From: Datura wrightii | Lineage: Eukaryota; Streptophyta; Magnoliopsida; Solanales; Solanaceae | Assembly (NCBI GenBank): GCA_035772735.1 | Contig: JASDFA010000006.1 | Coordinates: 25,461,501 to 25,525,500, forward strand | Length of the DNA: 64,000 nt | Direction of reading: 5' to 3' | Part shown: piece by piece, positions 1-10,518 of the stretch | Layout: every line of letters begins with the position of its first letter | How positions within the stretch are numbered: the first letter of the stretch is position 1 | Notes under the pieces: generated by a model | What the model saw: the letters and a program-made list of their open reading frames with translations, nothing else | Database searches by the model: none | Told to the model about the DNA's origin: nothing | Position numbers and translations under genes: made by a program

Positions 1-1265
1 CCTACTCAGTGCTAGACATTACTCTTAAAACATGCACATGCCCTCCATAATTTTTCAACGAAGTTGAACCATCGTCTAGTGATGAAGCTGACTCATAACA
101 CACATGCATAATCTAAAATCATAACAAAGGAGTCTTGGGCTCAAACCATACCATAAGCTAAAAATAGCAGGAGTCTAGACTCCAAAATCCATGTGGTAAG
201 CTAATACATGAAGTTTAGGTAAATTATGAAACATACTTGATCATATGGGCTTGCCCAATACTTAAACGTGCTTGACATTCGAAAACATGAACGTGGACAT
301 GGGTAATTCGAATATATCTCATCATGTTTGAATACATATATCATACTCTCATCTTTCATGAACTTCCATGGATGGGCATCATAATTTGTAAAGCTTGAAA
401 ACATAATTTATAATTGAAAACATTGTTAATTATGCCTATTAATCATAATTCAACATTAGAAACATGCATAGATCATACCCATGATTGATACTTAAAGAAT
501 TCACATATTGGGTTAAAACCCCATAGATCCATCAACTAGAATTTTCATGAAATTGAAGAGGAATTGGCATGGTTGTGGATGAATAAACCCATTCGTAACC
601 CTACATACCTGAAAGAATCTGATTATACAACCCTCTTGAATGCCTAATGGAAATTTGGGGAAGAGCTTGATGAATCTAAGCTTGATCACCCTTTAGAACC
701 TCTAGGTTTGCATACATGGAAGAGAATAGGTTTAGAATGAACTTACCCCTCTTAAAACACACCTTTCTGAGCTTAAAATGATGTAGTATAGGCCTTAGAA
801 ACTTGGGAATTACATAAAAGCCCTTAATAAATTCGCAGGAAAATACTGACTGTCAGTCCCAACGAGGGACTAGACGGTTCATCCCTTGTACCATGACTAG
901 TGGTCTACTCCTCGTTGCCAACACTGGGAATTCGTCAACACTGGTCACCACGAGGGACACCACGACTCGTGGTGTTCTTGACGACTCGTGGTGACTAGTC
1001 ACTAGATGCAGTATGCAAACTCTTCATCCTTCAGTCAACACTTGACCACGGCCAACACAACGAATCGTGGTGCTGACCACGACTTGTGGTCACCCTTAAA
1101 ATCCAAAAAATTCTACCTAGTCCACCCTCCTTCCCATGAGTCACTTAACGACTCGTGGTGCACCTCACGGGTCACTGGACGACTCATCCTATGACCTGAT
1201 GTAGGAAATTCTATTTTCTCCATTTCAACCCTCGGGCTTAATCTTAGGGCTTTTGGGGTATTACA
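1..1265 (-). repeat. 3' LTR of element A (partial)
   Basis: It aligns over its whole length with 5570-6878, starting from the shared phrase near position 1 (gctagacattactc). The LTR start, read on minus as TGTAATACCCC, lies at 1255-1265 and is followed by a polypurine tract. The U3 part (840-1200) carries several ACGACTCGT motifs, at 962, 981 and 1148. The remainder of the LTR lies left of the window. Confidence 0.88.
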
Positions 1266-1280
1266 ATATCTCCCCTTTTG
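1266..1280 (-). other. Polypurine tract of element A
   Basis: Read on minus, this is a purine run (AAAAGGGGAGATAT) directly before the 3' LTR start. It is the usual plus-strand DNA priming site of LTR elements, and the same motif precedes the 3' LTRs of C and D. Confidence 0.75.
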
Positions 1281-1544
1281 AAAAATTCATCCTCGAATAT
1301 GGGAAATCATACTGAAAAAGCTGAGAGATGCAATCATCATACTCAAATACTGAACATTTGAGCTGAAAACTGATGGAGCGACCGACTCTGAGCTGAACTA
1401 CATGAATGAACTGAATTTATGAATCATGCATACATACATTGACATGAAAGAAACTAGGGCACATGAGTTGAACCTAAAACTGAATAGAGTACTAGGGAGG
1501 AAACTGATACCTCAAGTTGAAACTGAGCTGGAAGGAAATAGATG

Positions 1545-2960
1545 TGGGTATTTAGCCATCATATCTGCTTTGGCTTCCCACGTAGCTCCTTCCACATGCT
1601 AGTTTCTCCACAAAACCTATGCTGAGGCTACTTCCTTGTTTCTTAGCTTCTGAACCTGACGATCAAGTATTTGCACCGGAACTTCCTCATAGCTAAGGCT
1701 ATCCTTCACACCCATACTGTCCATCGGAAAAACCAATGTTGGATCACCCACGCACTTCTTTAAAAGCGATATATGGAACACTGGATGAACTGAAGCTAAT
1801 TCTGAGGAAACTCCAACTCATATGCTACCTTTCCAACCTGTCTCACAATTCAGTATGGACCAACATAATGGGGACTGAGTTTCCCCTTCTTTCGGAACCT
1901 CATCACTCCCTTCATGGGAGATACCTTCAAAAACACCCAATCATCAACTTTTAACTCAAGCTCCCTCCTCCTCACATCCACATAGGACTTTTGGCGACTC
2001 TGAGTTGTTTTCAACCTGTCTCTTACAAGCTGAACCTTCTCCACAGCCTCATGGACTGAATGTGGACCTATCAATGTAGCTTCACCTACTTCGAACCAAC
2101 CAATAGGCGATCTACATCTTCGCCCTTAGAGAGCCTCAAACGTAGCCATCTGTATGCTGCAATGGTAACTATTGTTGTATGCAAACTCAATGAGAGGCAA
2201 ATGAGTCATACCAACTACCCTTAAAATAAAAATCACACGCTCTCAACATGTCCTCAAGAGTCTGAATGGTCTGCTCCGCCTGACCATCTGTCTGTGGGTG
2301 AAATGATTTGCTAAGCTTGGCCTGAGTACCAAGCCCCTTCTAAAATGACCTCCAAAACTGGGAGGTAAACTAGGTACCTCTATCGATATGATGTACAAGG
2401 GCACTCCATGAAACCGAACTAATTCCCGAATATATAACTTAGCATAATCCTCCATTGAATCGTTAGTTTAGATCGGTAGAAAATGAGTTGCCTTAGTCAG
2501 TCTGTCTACAACCAGCCAAACAGATTCATATTATCAACGAGTGCAAGGAAAACCTGTAATGAAGTCCATATTGATTTCCTCCCACTTTCAAGTAGGGATA
2601 CTGATATCTTGAAGTGCACCCCCAGGTCTTTGATGCTTAACCTTCACCTAATGACAATTCGAACACTTAGCCACAAACTCTACTATGTCCTTCTTAATTC
2701 CATTCCACCAATAGACTTCCCGTAGGTCACGGTACATCTTAGTGGCACCTGGATGCATAGAATAGCTGGAACCATGAGCCTCATGCAACATCCGCTCCCT
2801 CAGGTCATCAACACTCGATACACATAAACGACCCTGATATCATAGCACACCATCTCCTTCTTGGGAGAAGACCTCCACTTTCTAATTCTGAACAGCTTCC
2901 TTCAACTTTACCAAAATCAGATCCTCATCTTTTCTAGTTTTGACCTCGATCACCAAGGAA
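1545..2960 (-). pseudogene. pol: Element A integrase and chromodomain remnant
   Basis: The minus strand encodes, in several frames, an integrase zinc domain, the catalytic core and a C-terminal domain, ending in a chromodomain-like tail (VLWRN, ATWEA, MMAKYPHLF near 1550-1640). The first catalytic Asp is visible in a MDF context near 2560. The second lies by RGT near 2400 but behind a frameshift. The stretch 1850-2074 keeps the conserved DVRRRELE and VSPMKGVMRF blocks. At least one in-frame stop and several frameshifts break the gene. It would encode the DNA-joining enzyme; the chromodomain tail is known to steer chromoviruses into heterochromatin. Confidence 0.82.
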
Positions 2961-3002
2961 GATTCTGATCTATTCTTAACAACTACACCTCCATCTTTCA
3001 AG

Positions 3003-4560
3003 TCAACAAAACGGACTCCTAGCCATGCAAGCTGATGCATCCTTCACTAATTCTTTCCTTTCCTCATCTACATGGGACACACTCTCCATAGAAAGCCTGC
3101 TAAGAGTATTTGCCACCACATTAGCTATGCCCGAATGAGAAAGGACACTCATATCATAATTCTTCAAAAGCTCCAACAACCTTCCCTGACGCAAATTTAG
3201 ATCCTTCTGGGTGAACAAGTACTGTAGACTTTTGTGTTTCGTAAACACATCCACATGAACACCGTACAGATAGTGTCTCCAAATCATCAAGGCAAATACT
3301 ATCGTTGCCAACTCGAGGTCATGAGTCGGATAGATTTTTCATGGACTTTCAGCTGCCTGGAAGCATAGGCTATAACTTTACCATGATTCATTAATACACA
3401 ACCAAGGTCGATCCTTGAAGCATCACAATATACCACAAATCCATTGGTACCCTCAAGTAGGGTCAACACTAGCGTTGAGGTGAGTCGAGTCTTTGACTCT
3501 TGGAAGCTCTTCTCACAAGCCTCCAACCATTGAAACTTCACTTTCTTTTGGGTCAATTTAGTCAACAGTGCTGCAATGGATGAGAACCCTTCAAAAAACC
3601 TTCAATAATAGCCAACTATACTCAAGAAACTCCTAATATTTGAAGGACTAACTAGTATAGGCCAATTCTTTACCACTTCTATCTTTTGAGAGTCCATCTG
3701 TACACCCTCACTTGACATCACATGACCCAAAAATTCCACTAAATTCAATCAAAACTCACATTTACTGAATTTATCATAAAACTAGCGATCTTTCAAAATT
3801 TGTAGCACCATCCTCAAATGAGCGGCATGCTCTTCCTTGCTCTGAGAGTATATAAGAATGTCATCTATGAGCACAATCACGAACATATCCAAGTATGGCT
3901 TGAACACCCTATTCATCAAATCCATAAAAGCTGCAGGAGAATTCGTTGGTTCGTTGGTTCAAAAGATATGACTACAAACTCATAGTGACCATACCGAGTC
4001 CTAAAGGCTGTCTTTGGGATTTCACTCTCCCAAACTCTGAGCTGATGGTATCCAGATCTGAGATCTATCTTTGAGAACACTTGGCACACTGGAGCTGGTC
4101 AAACAAATCATAAATCTTGGGGAGTGGATACCTATTCTTGATGGTAACTTTGTTTAATTATCGATAATCAATGCACATTCGAAGGGAACCATCTTTCTTT
4201 CGGACAAAGAGAACTGGTGCACCCCATGGGGATTTGCTAGGTATGATGAAACCCTTATCTAAGAGGTCTTTCAACTACTCCTTCAACTCCTTTAGCTCAT
4301 TTAGAGTCATTCTGTAAGGAGGAATAGATATAGACTGCATATCAGCAAGTAGGTCAATACCAAAATCGATCTCCTACTCGGGAGAGATTCCCGATAAATC
4401 ATTTGAAAACACTTCTGGGTACTCACACACTACAGGAACTAACTGGATAGTTGGGTTTACGGATGTGGCATCCTCAACCCTAACTAGATGGTACACGCAA
4501 TCCTTAGAAATCATCTTTCTAGTCTTAAGGTAGGAAATCAAGCAACCTACAGACACAACT
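3003..4560 (-). pseudogene. pol: Element A RT and RNase H remnant
   Basis: On the minus strand the RT runs from a PPYRM block near 4310, through MCIDYR and NKVTIKNRYPLP blocks near 4130-4190, to a palm motif read as VLIDDILIYS near 3850-3900, which keeps both catalytic aspartates. RNase H follows at about 3000-3565 (YCDAS, GCVLM, DLE and LYGVHVDVF blocks). Stops and shifts break the frame, among them a stop within the DYR-LN block and a short tandem TTCGTTGG duplication near 3943. The two longest uninterrupted pieces are 88 and 102 codons. The remnant is homologous to the polymerases of C, D, E and J. Confidence 0.85.
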
Positions 4561-4770
4561 GAACTACCCTCCCCTCTAGGACTGGCTCACCCGAAAATCT
4601 GAACTCTATTGCATGGGTTCTACAATTTACTAAGGCATAACATGCATGTAGCCAATTCATGCCGAAGATGACATCAAAATCGATCATGTCTAGCTCTACT
4701 AAATCTGCTGAGGTGATTTTCTGAAGGATTTTGATAGGGCAATTTCTATATACCCGCCGAGCTATAACTG
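4561..4770 (-). pseudogene. Element A protease remnant fused to LTR sequence
   Basis: The minus strand keeps only the C-terminal half of the aspartic protease (LVELDMIDFDVIFGMNWLHA), followed by the linker to RT. Its N-terminal part with the catalytic DPG is absent. At about 4770 the reading passes straight into LTR sequence, so the apparent 160-codon frame at 4547-5029 is a chimera: its first half is LTR translated by chance and only its last half is protease. This marks a deletion of the end of the 5' LTR, the PBS and all of gag. Confidence 0.8.
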
Positions 4771-6878
4771 AAAATCTAATAACACGAATATCTGAATACA
4801 TACAAAAGTCTGAAGCTGAAATACATAGTATGTCTGATAAGCCTCTACAACTGACGAGTTGATAGGACAAGACCCCAACTAACTCACTAAAGTCTGAAGG
4901 TGAAAGTCTTGAAATACAACTGAAAAGAAGGGCCCTCGAAAGATGAGGACTCACCAACTCTGGCTGAAAAGTGCTAACAGCAAGGCTGAGTCTGAATATC
5001 TGAGCCTGTATCATGAAACTATACAACATAGAGTATGCGGTCAGTACGTGAAATGTACCAAGTATGTAAGGTAAGTAAAACTGCTAAGTAAAATTATGAA
5101 ATCATGCAAATCATAAAACATGTTATCATAAGATTCTGAGAGTAGGGCTTGCATGCTATTATCTGAAAACATGATTTGAATATAACTAAATATCATAACT
5201 AAACATCATAACTGAATCGAATAACCCAAAGCTAAAAACTGATAATCATAAGTAAAACTGAACATTGGGTAAAACTTGCTGAAAACATAATATCATAACT
5301 GATGAACATGCATAACTAAAATCATGACAAAAAATAGGAGACTCGTCTTATAACCGACATTACCATGATAGAGCTTACATGGTCCCGACTATTAAACTCA
5401 AGCGGATAGAGCCATCCAAAGCCTTGCCAGGGCTAAGGATGATACCATGATATTGATATCAGGCTGAAGGCCCCTTAGGGGCAGGGGAAGCTCACAAGGG
5501 AGGTCCTAATAATTTGAAAATACCTACGTTGGCACGTTGTTTTGAGGCATAGGGTTGACTGACCCTTAGCCTACTCCGTGCTAGACATTACTCTCAAAAC
5601 ATGCACATGCCCTCCATAATTTTTCAACGAAGCTGAACCATTGTCTAGTGATGAAGCTGAGTCATAACATACATGCATAATCTGAAATCATAACATGAGG
5701 AGCCTTGGGCTCAAACCATACCACAAGCTGAAAATAGTGGAATACTAGACTCCAAAATCCATATGGTAAGCTAATACAGGAAGTTTAGATAAATCATGGA
5801 GCATACTTGATCATATGGGCTTGCCCAATACATAAACATGTTTGACATAGACTTGATCATTCGAAAATATGAACTTGTACATGAGTAATTCGAAGTCATA
5901 CTTTCATCATATACATCTCATCATGCTTGAATACATATATCATAATCTCATCTTTCATGAACTTTCATGGATGGGTATCATAATTTGAAAAGCTTGAAAA
6001 AATAATTTATAATTGAAATAATTGTAAATTATGCCTATTAATCATAATTCAACATTAGAAACATGCATAGATCACACCCATGATTGATACTTAGAGAATT
6101 CACATGTTGGGTTAAAACCCGATAGATCCATCAACTAGAATTTTCATGAAATTGAAGAGGAATTTGGCATGGGTGTGGATGAATACACCCATTCATAACC
6201 CTACATACCTGAAAGAATCTAATTATACAGCCCTCTTGAATGCCCAATGGAAATTTGAGGAAGAGCTTGATGAATCTAAGTTTGATCACCCTTTGGAACC
6301 TCTAGTTTTGCATGCATGGAAGAGAATAGGCTTAGAATGAACTTAACCCTCTTAAAATACACCTTTCTAAGCTTAAAACGATGTAGTATAGGCCTTAGGA
6401 ACTTATGAATTATGGAAAAGCCCTTAATAAATTCACAGGAAAATACTTACTCTCAGTTACAACGAGGGACTGGAAGATTTGTCCCCTATACCACGACTCA
6501 TGGTCTGCTTCTCATTGCCAACACTGAGAATTTATCAACACTGGTCACCACGAGGGACACCACGACTCATGGTGTTTGCAACGATTCATGGTGACTAGTC
6601 ATTAGATGCACTGTCCAAACTCTTCATCCTTCAGTCAACTCTTGAACAAGGCCAAGACAACAAATCGTGGTGCTGACCACGACCCATGGTCACACCCGTG
6701 GCCATCCCCAAAATCCAAAATTCTGCCAAGTCCACGACGCTCTTTCCCATGAGTCACTTAACGACTCATGGTGCACCCCACGAGTCACTAAACGACTCGT
6801 CCTATGACCTTGTGCAGGAAATTCTATTTTCTCCATTTCAATCCTCAGGTCTGATCTTAGGGCTTTCGGTGTATTACT
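4770..6878 (-). repeat. 5' LTR of element A (3' end deleted)
   Basis: Similar to 1-1265 over their shared length. It also matches the E LTR in the same order, including the inverted repeat at 5007-5025 and the block around the 'agtactgaccgcat' phrase. Compared with E it lacks roughly the last 200 bases of U5. The LTR start is at 6878 with its first base changed. The next five bases (atcca, 6879-6883) are the presumed target duplication, whose partner lies outside the window. Confidence 0.85.
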
Positions 6879-6932
6879 ATCCACCTCAAGCTTTCCCAGC
6901 AACTTTGCTGCTATAAATCCTCTGTCTGAATT

Positions 6933-7620
6933 CTAATAATCCTGACTCCCTGCAGATATGAGGTTCAAGAGAGCCTCAATTTCATTGTAATTTTTGGACT
7001 GAATCTGTCCTTGTGTAGTAGCATCAAGTAGTATCTTGGATTCAAATTTCAAACCCTCAATGAAGTTGTGCCCAATTATCTCCTTAGGTTGCATTTGGTG
7101 TGGACAATCCCTCAAGTAACACTTGTAATGTTCCTATGCTTGAGCTAGTGTTTCTTCATCTCTCTATACGAATCTGAAGATCTTTCCCCTCAGTTTTTAG
7201 TTCTTCTTGAAGAGAAAAGCTGATTGATGAACTTATTGGAGTGGATCTCCCAAGTGGTGATGGATCCTGCAGGCTCATTTTGAAGCCACTCCTTGGCCTC
7301 TCTGATTAATGAGAATGGAAACAGTTTCAACTTGACATATTCATCTAATACTTTCTGGTAGTGGAAGTTTTCACTCAACTCTACAAACGTCATCAGCTTT
7401 CTGTGGGGATCCTCATACAGCTTGCCCTAAATTCACAAGTGTTTTGGACCAACCGCACAGTCCCTTCTTTTAGCTGAAAGTTCCCAATGATGGTCGGTTT
7501 AACAATTGCTTTAGAAGCATTCTCCAAATTCAGCCTAGCAAACAACATGATTGGAACTCTCTTATTCTCCACCTTCTTCTTGCCTCATGTTTTCCATAGC
7601 TAACATTCGGAAGGTTCTCT
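6933..7620 (-). pseudogene. gag: Element H gag remnant (retrotransposon gag domain)
   Basis: The minus strand encodes the conserved core of the plant retrotransposon gag domain: KLKLFPFSLIREAKEWL, then PAGSITTW and a KFINQLF block (7190-7393). After a stop and a gap comes a CPHQMQP...FIEGL block (6933-7115), which in relatives follows within the same protein. The N-terminal part (7400-7620) is recognisable only loosely and has stops. The protein would form the virus-like particle. It resembles Athila/Tat gag more than the zinc-knuckle gag of the chromoviruses in this window. The C-terminal end is missing, cut by A. Confidence 0.75.
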
Positions 7621-7783
7621 TTATTTTGAGATCAAGAAATGCTAAGGTTGGTCCTTGACTTCTCTTGCTTGGAATACACTAAGGCAAACAACCCTATGAA
7701 CTTTGACAAAAACAAGAAGCAAGTTTAAAATATAGACTAGAAAAATAAAATTCTAACCTAAAAAGGATTAAACACTATTCAAG

Positions 7784-7801
7784 TCCCTGGCAAAGGTGCC
7801 A
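7784..7801 (-). other. Primer-binding site of element H (Asp-tRNA type)
   Basis: Read on minus this is TGGCACCTTTGCCAGGGA. From memory the plant Asp-tRNA complement is TGGCGCCGTTGCCGGGGA, so 15 of 18 positions agree; two of the three differences are G to A. It sits six bases after the LTR end at 7808, the expected spacing. Confidence 0.65.
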
Positions 7802-7807
7802 AAAACT

Positions 7808-8187
7808 TGATGTCGCCCAAGCGCACACAAGCCCATGTTGTCGTCAAGTAATATTAGATTGTTAAGTCTAGATATCGTACCCAGTGGGATTTGTCAATTT
7901 AATTATTATAAGATTGCACTTTGATTTAAATAATTTACGAAACAAGTAAAATGGAGATTGGTTTGGAATATTAAACTAGTAAAACTTCAAATGTAAAAAT
8001 TAACTAAAACAAATGCAAGCTTGATTGGATTTCAATAATGATGATAGACTAGGGCAATGGCACTTGGCTGGTTTCAGGTTGAGTTTTTCAAACGTAATTA
8101 AACTAGCATGATTCTTCCTACGATTGTTAGTTGCAAATTACTATCCCATTTCTTGCCACTATCCCTAGCATCTAAGAACTATTTCAT
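7808..8187 (-). repeat. LTR of element H, 3' part
   Basis: It runs from the terminal GACATCA (minus reading) to the G insertion point. It contains a 'ccactgggtacgatatc' type phrase like those near the LTR ends of many Tat/Athila elements. The sequence resumes at 17745 after G, with TTCAT duplicated. Confidence 0.72.
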
Positions 8188-8333
8188 TGTTACACCCCGT
8201 AAATTATTGACATTTAGATGGCCTATTCGCATGTTGGTTAAGAGTTTTAGAGTGCCATGCATGCTAGAAAAAGGCCTGGGGGAAGACCGGACAAGCGCCA
8301 CATTGAAGCATCGCAAGAGAAGGCCGGGCAGAC

Positions 8334-8401
8334 CCCCTCCGCGATGGCAACGTGCCACAGAGACTGCCCCTCCGTGATGGCAAATGTGCCACGGAGGGCC
8401 T
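8334..8401 (+). repeat. Two-unit direct repeat upstream of the G TATA box
   Basis: Units at 8334-8365 and 8366-8401 each start CCCTCCG(C/T)GATGGCAA and contain an inverted repeat (TGGCA, 3-4 bases, TGCCA). The same pair is present in the 3' LTR at about 15584-15650. The position, 14 bases upstream of a TATA box, suggests a promoter element; this is inference. Confidence 0.6.
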
Positions 8402-8414
8402 GTCCACGCTCCAC

Positions 8415-8423
8415 TATATAAAG
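8415..8423 (+). promoter_or_regulatory. TATA box of the G 5' LTR
   Basis: TATATAAAG preceded by CCAC, a strong plant TATA box. It is conserved in the 3' LTR at 15661. It is the best core promoter in the window. Confidence 0.7.
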
Positions 8424-9640
8424 CCCCACTTCGGCTTTTAACTTCATTTCACACAATTTTATTTCTACAACACGACCAGAACAGGGGAGAACAAGGGTTC
8501 AACATAAAAGTTCATCCGATTACGCCGTTAAACGCCGTCCAAACTCAAAATAATCTCGGGTAGTGAAGTATTAAGCTGTAGGGAGCATTCCTGCGGAGTT
8601 AGTTTTGTGAAATTCAGCCGGCGAACCGTCGTCCTACCGAGCTAAGGTAAGTGGAATTGCTCCAAATTAGTGTCAGTATACTTCTAGCCCTAAAGTGAGT
8701 ATTTCTCCCTTCTGGACTTCCGAGAAATAGCGAGTTTTCAGTTGTTTTCCGATAAGTCAAAGTTTGGGCTATAATATATTCAAAGTAGCATTTTCTTCCG
8801 AAATATTGATGAATTTAGTTCTAATTTCTTTGAATGTGAATATAGTTAGAAGAAATAGCTGAATATTGGCCGAGCTACGCCAGTTAGCCGGAAAGCCGAC
8901 AACTGAGGTATGTAAAGCTAGTTTCTTCTGGCAAGTTATTAATTCTAGTATAGTAAAATAGAATAAATTCCAGAAGGAAGTTCTAGAAGTTGAGTATTAA
9001 GTATGTTTGTATTATTATGCCATATTCAGAATAAAAGTCAGTAAATTAGTATTAAACAGCGAGATATTATTTCAGACTTAGTACCAGATTCAATTTAATT
9101 CAGCCAGAGGATCAGAATAGAATATCAAAGTATGAACAGTATTATCAGATTTATTATACACGTTATATGTGATTATTGTTGTTTGTTGAAACTTGTTTGT
9201 GATATGTGGGCACCCTTAGAGCTTCCTTGCCGCCCCAGGGTTAATAGCTATGTCGACTCGCCCGCCAGAGGGTGAGGATACATCACTCCAAGGAGTGGCA
9301 TGCCGTCCGCAGTAGGAAAAAGATGGGATGCAGCATTCCCCATAGCAGGCTGATCAGCATTACAGTATACCCAGTCGAGCGCTTGCACCTAGGGCACAGA
9401 TTACAAATTACAGATACAAATCTTAGATTATAGTTAAGGGAGTCCTCCGGACTCAGATATAGTTATTGTCAGGGGCCCAGAGAGCCCAAGCTGCATACCC
9501 AGGGGCCGACTGGATGCTCGTAGTTGTTAGGTGAGTGGAGTGAATTTATTTTTGGATGGTTTGACCGGGGTAGGGGTATATAGATTGCGTGTTGATTGGT
9601 ACCTTCCGGCTTATGGGGGCTGGTATAGGTTCTTGTATGC

Positions 9641-9671
<31 letters not shown>
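9641..9671 (+). repeat. (TA)n(GA)n microsatellite in the G 5' LTR
   Basis: A TA run passes into a GA run. The 3' LTR has a shorter version at about 16888-16912, so the tract changed length after insertion or during reverse transcription. Confidence 0.85.
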
Positions 9672-9672
<1 letters not shown>

Positions 9673-10507
9673 TGTTACTTATTAAATTGATAGATAGAAG
9701 GGCGCCACAATGACAGGTATGATTCTCACCTTCTCTCCAGTACAGCTAAGCTTAGTTCAGATTCTGTCATCCCAGACAGTTTTAGCCATCTCTTATGTTT
9801 CAGTAACTTTCAACATTACTGTCTATTTTCTGTTGTATTTAGTTATTGCTTTGCATACTCGGTACCAGTGGTACTGACGCCCATTTGGGGCGCTGTATTA
9901 CTTGCCTGCAGGTACTCATAAACGAGGAACTGAGCCCTCATAATTCCATCCAACACACAGAGTCATCATCTCCTGTCATCCGAAGCTAGACAACTAGAGG
10001 TTTATCCTTTTTTTTTTTGTTTTACAGTATGGGTAGGCCGGGGCCCTGTCCCGACCATCTTATCAGTATTCTTAGAGGCTTGCAGATTGTGTATTCCTTG
10101 TGGTTAGCTGTACCGGTCGTGTGAGGCCGTGTGTATGTTTTAGCTTGTTTATAATGGCCGTGTGGGGCCTTATTCAGTTGGTAGTGGTGACCTTGTCAGT
10201 CACATAGCAGTTTAGCACTTGTTTTTTCTTGATTCAGAAATAACTAGATAGCATGGTGACCTTGTCGACTCGCATAGGTTCCCTATTGATTCAGTTGTCC
10301 TGCGTAGTTGTTGTTTTCTTACAGGTGGCTATAGGCCTAGTCGGCCGGAGGCTATATTTACATCCGTTATATAGCCCGTCGTTTTCTTGAATCCAGAGTT
10401 AGAGCCAGCCTAGCACCAGAAGTGCTCAGGCTCAGCTAGTCCAGCAGTCCAGGTCCTAGTAGGGCACCAGGTGCCAGTCATGCCTCCCAAGGCGGGCGTG
10501 ACAAACT

Positions 10508-10518
10508 TGGTATCAGAG
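10508..10518 (+). other. Primer-binding site of element G (iMet tRNA)
   Basis: TGGTATCAGAG begins four bases after the LTR end and is complementary to the 3' end of plant initiator-Met tRNA. The next base departs from the longer match seen in C, E and J. Confidence 0.85.

Larger units (their letters stand above)
1..6878 (-). mobile_element. Element A: chromovirus-type Ty3/gypsy LTR retrotransposon, left end outside the window
   Basis: Two related LTR copies (1-1265 and about 4770-6878) flank a minus-strand pol remnant in the order protease, RT, RNase H, integrase, chromodomain. The element reads right to left, so the left copy is the 3' LTR and is cut by the window edge. The right boundary (LTR start, TGTAATACnC type, read on minus) abuts the gag of element H, so A inserted into H. 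The primer-binding site, all of gag and the start of protease are missing. No frame of useful length survives, so the copy cannot encode its own mobility. The lineage call (Tekay/Del-like) rests on the chromodomain after integrase and on similarity to C, D, E and J. Confidence 0.88.
8188..10503 (+). repeat. 5' LTR of element G
   Basis: 2316 bases, TGTTACACCCC to GGGCGTGACA. It holds a TATA box at 8415, a two-unit direct repeat just upstream of it, and a (TA)n(GA)n run at 9641. If transcription starts just after the TATA box, U3 is only about 250 bases and R plus U5 over 2 kb. Confidence 0.93.

Noticed and set aside
850..1200. Interspaced ACGACTCGTGGT words as a CRISPR-like or satellite array
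   Set aside because: Spacing is irregular, units are short and variable, and the context is an LTR in a plant genome.
10508..10518. TGGTATCAGAG and similar words as tRNA gene pieces
   Set aside because: They are primer-binding sites next to LTR ends; no cloverleaf is present.
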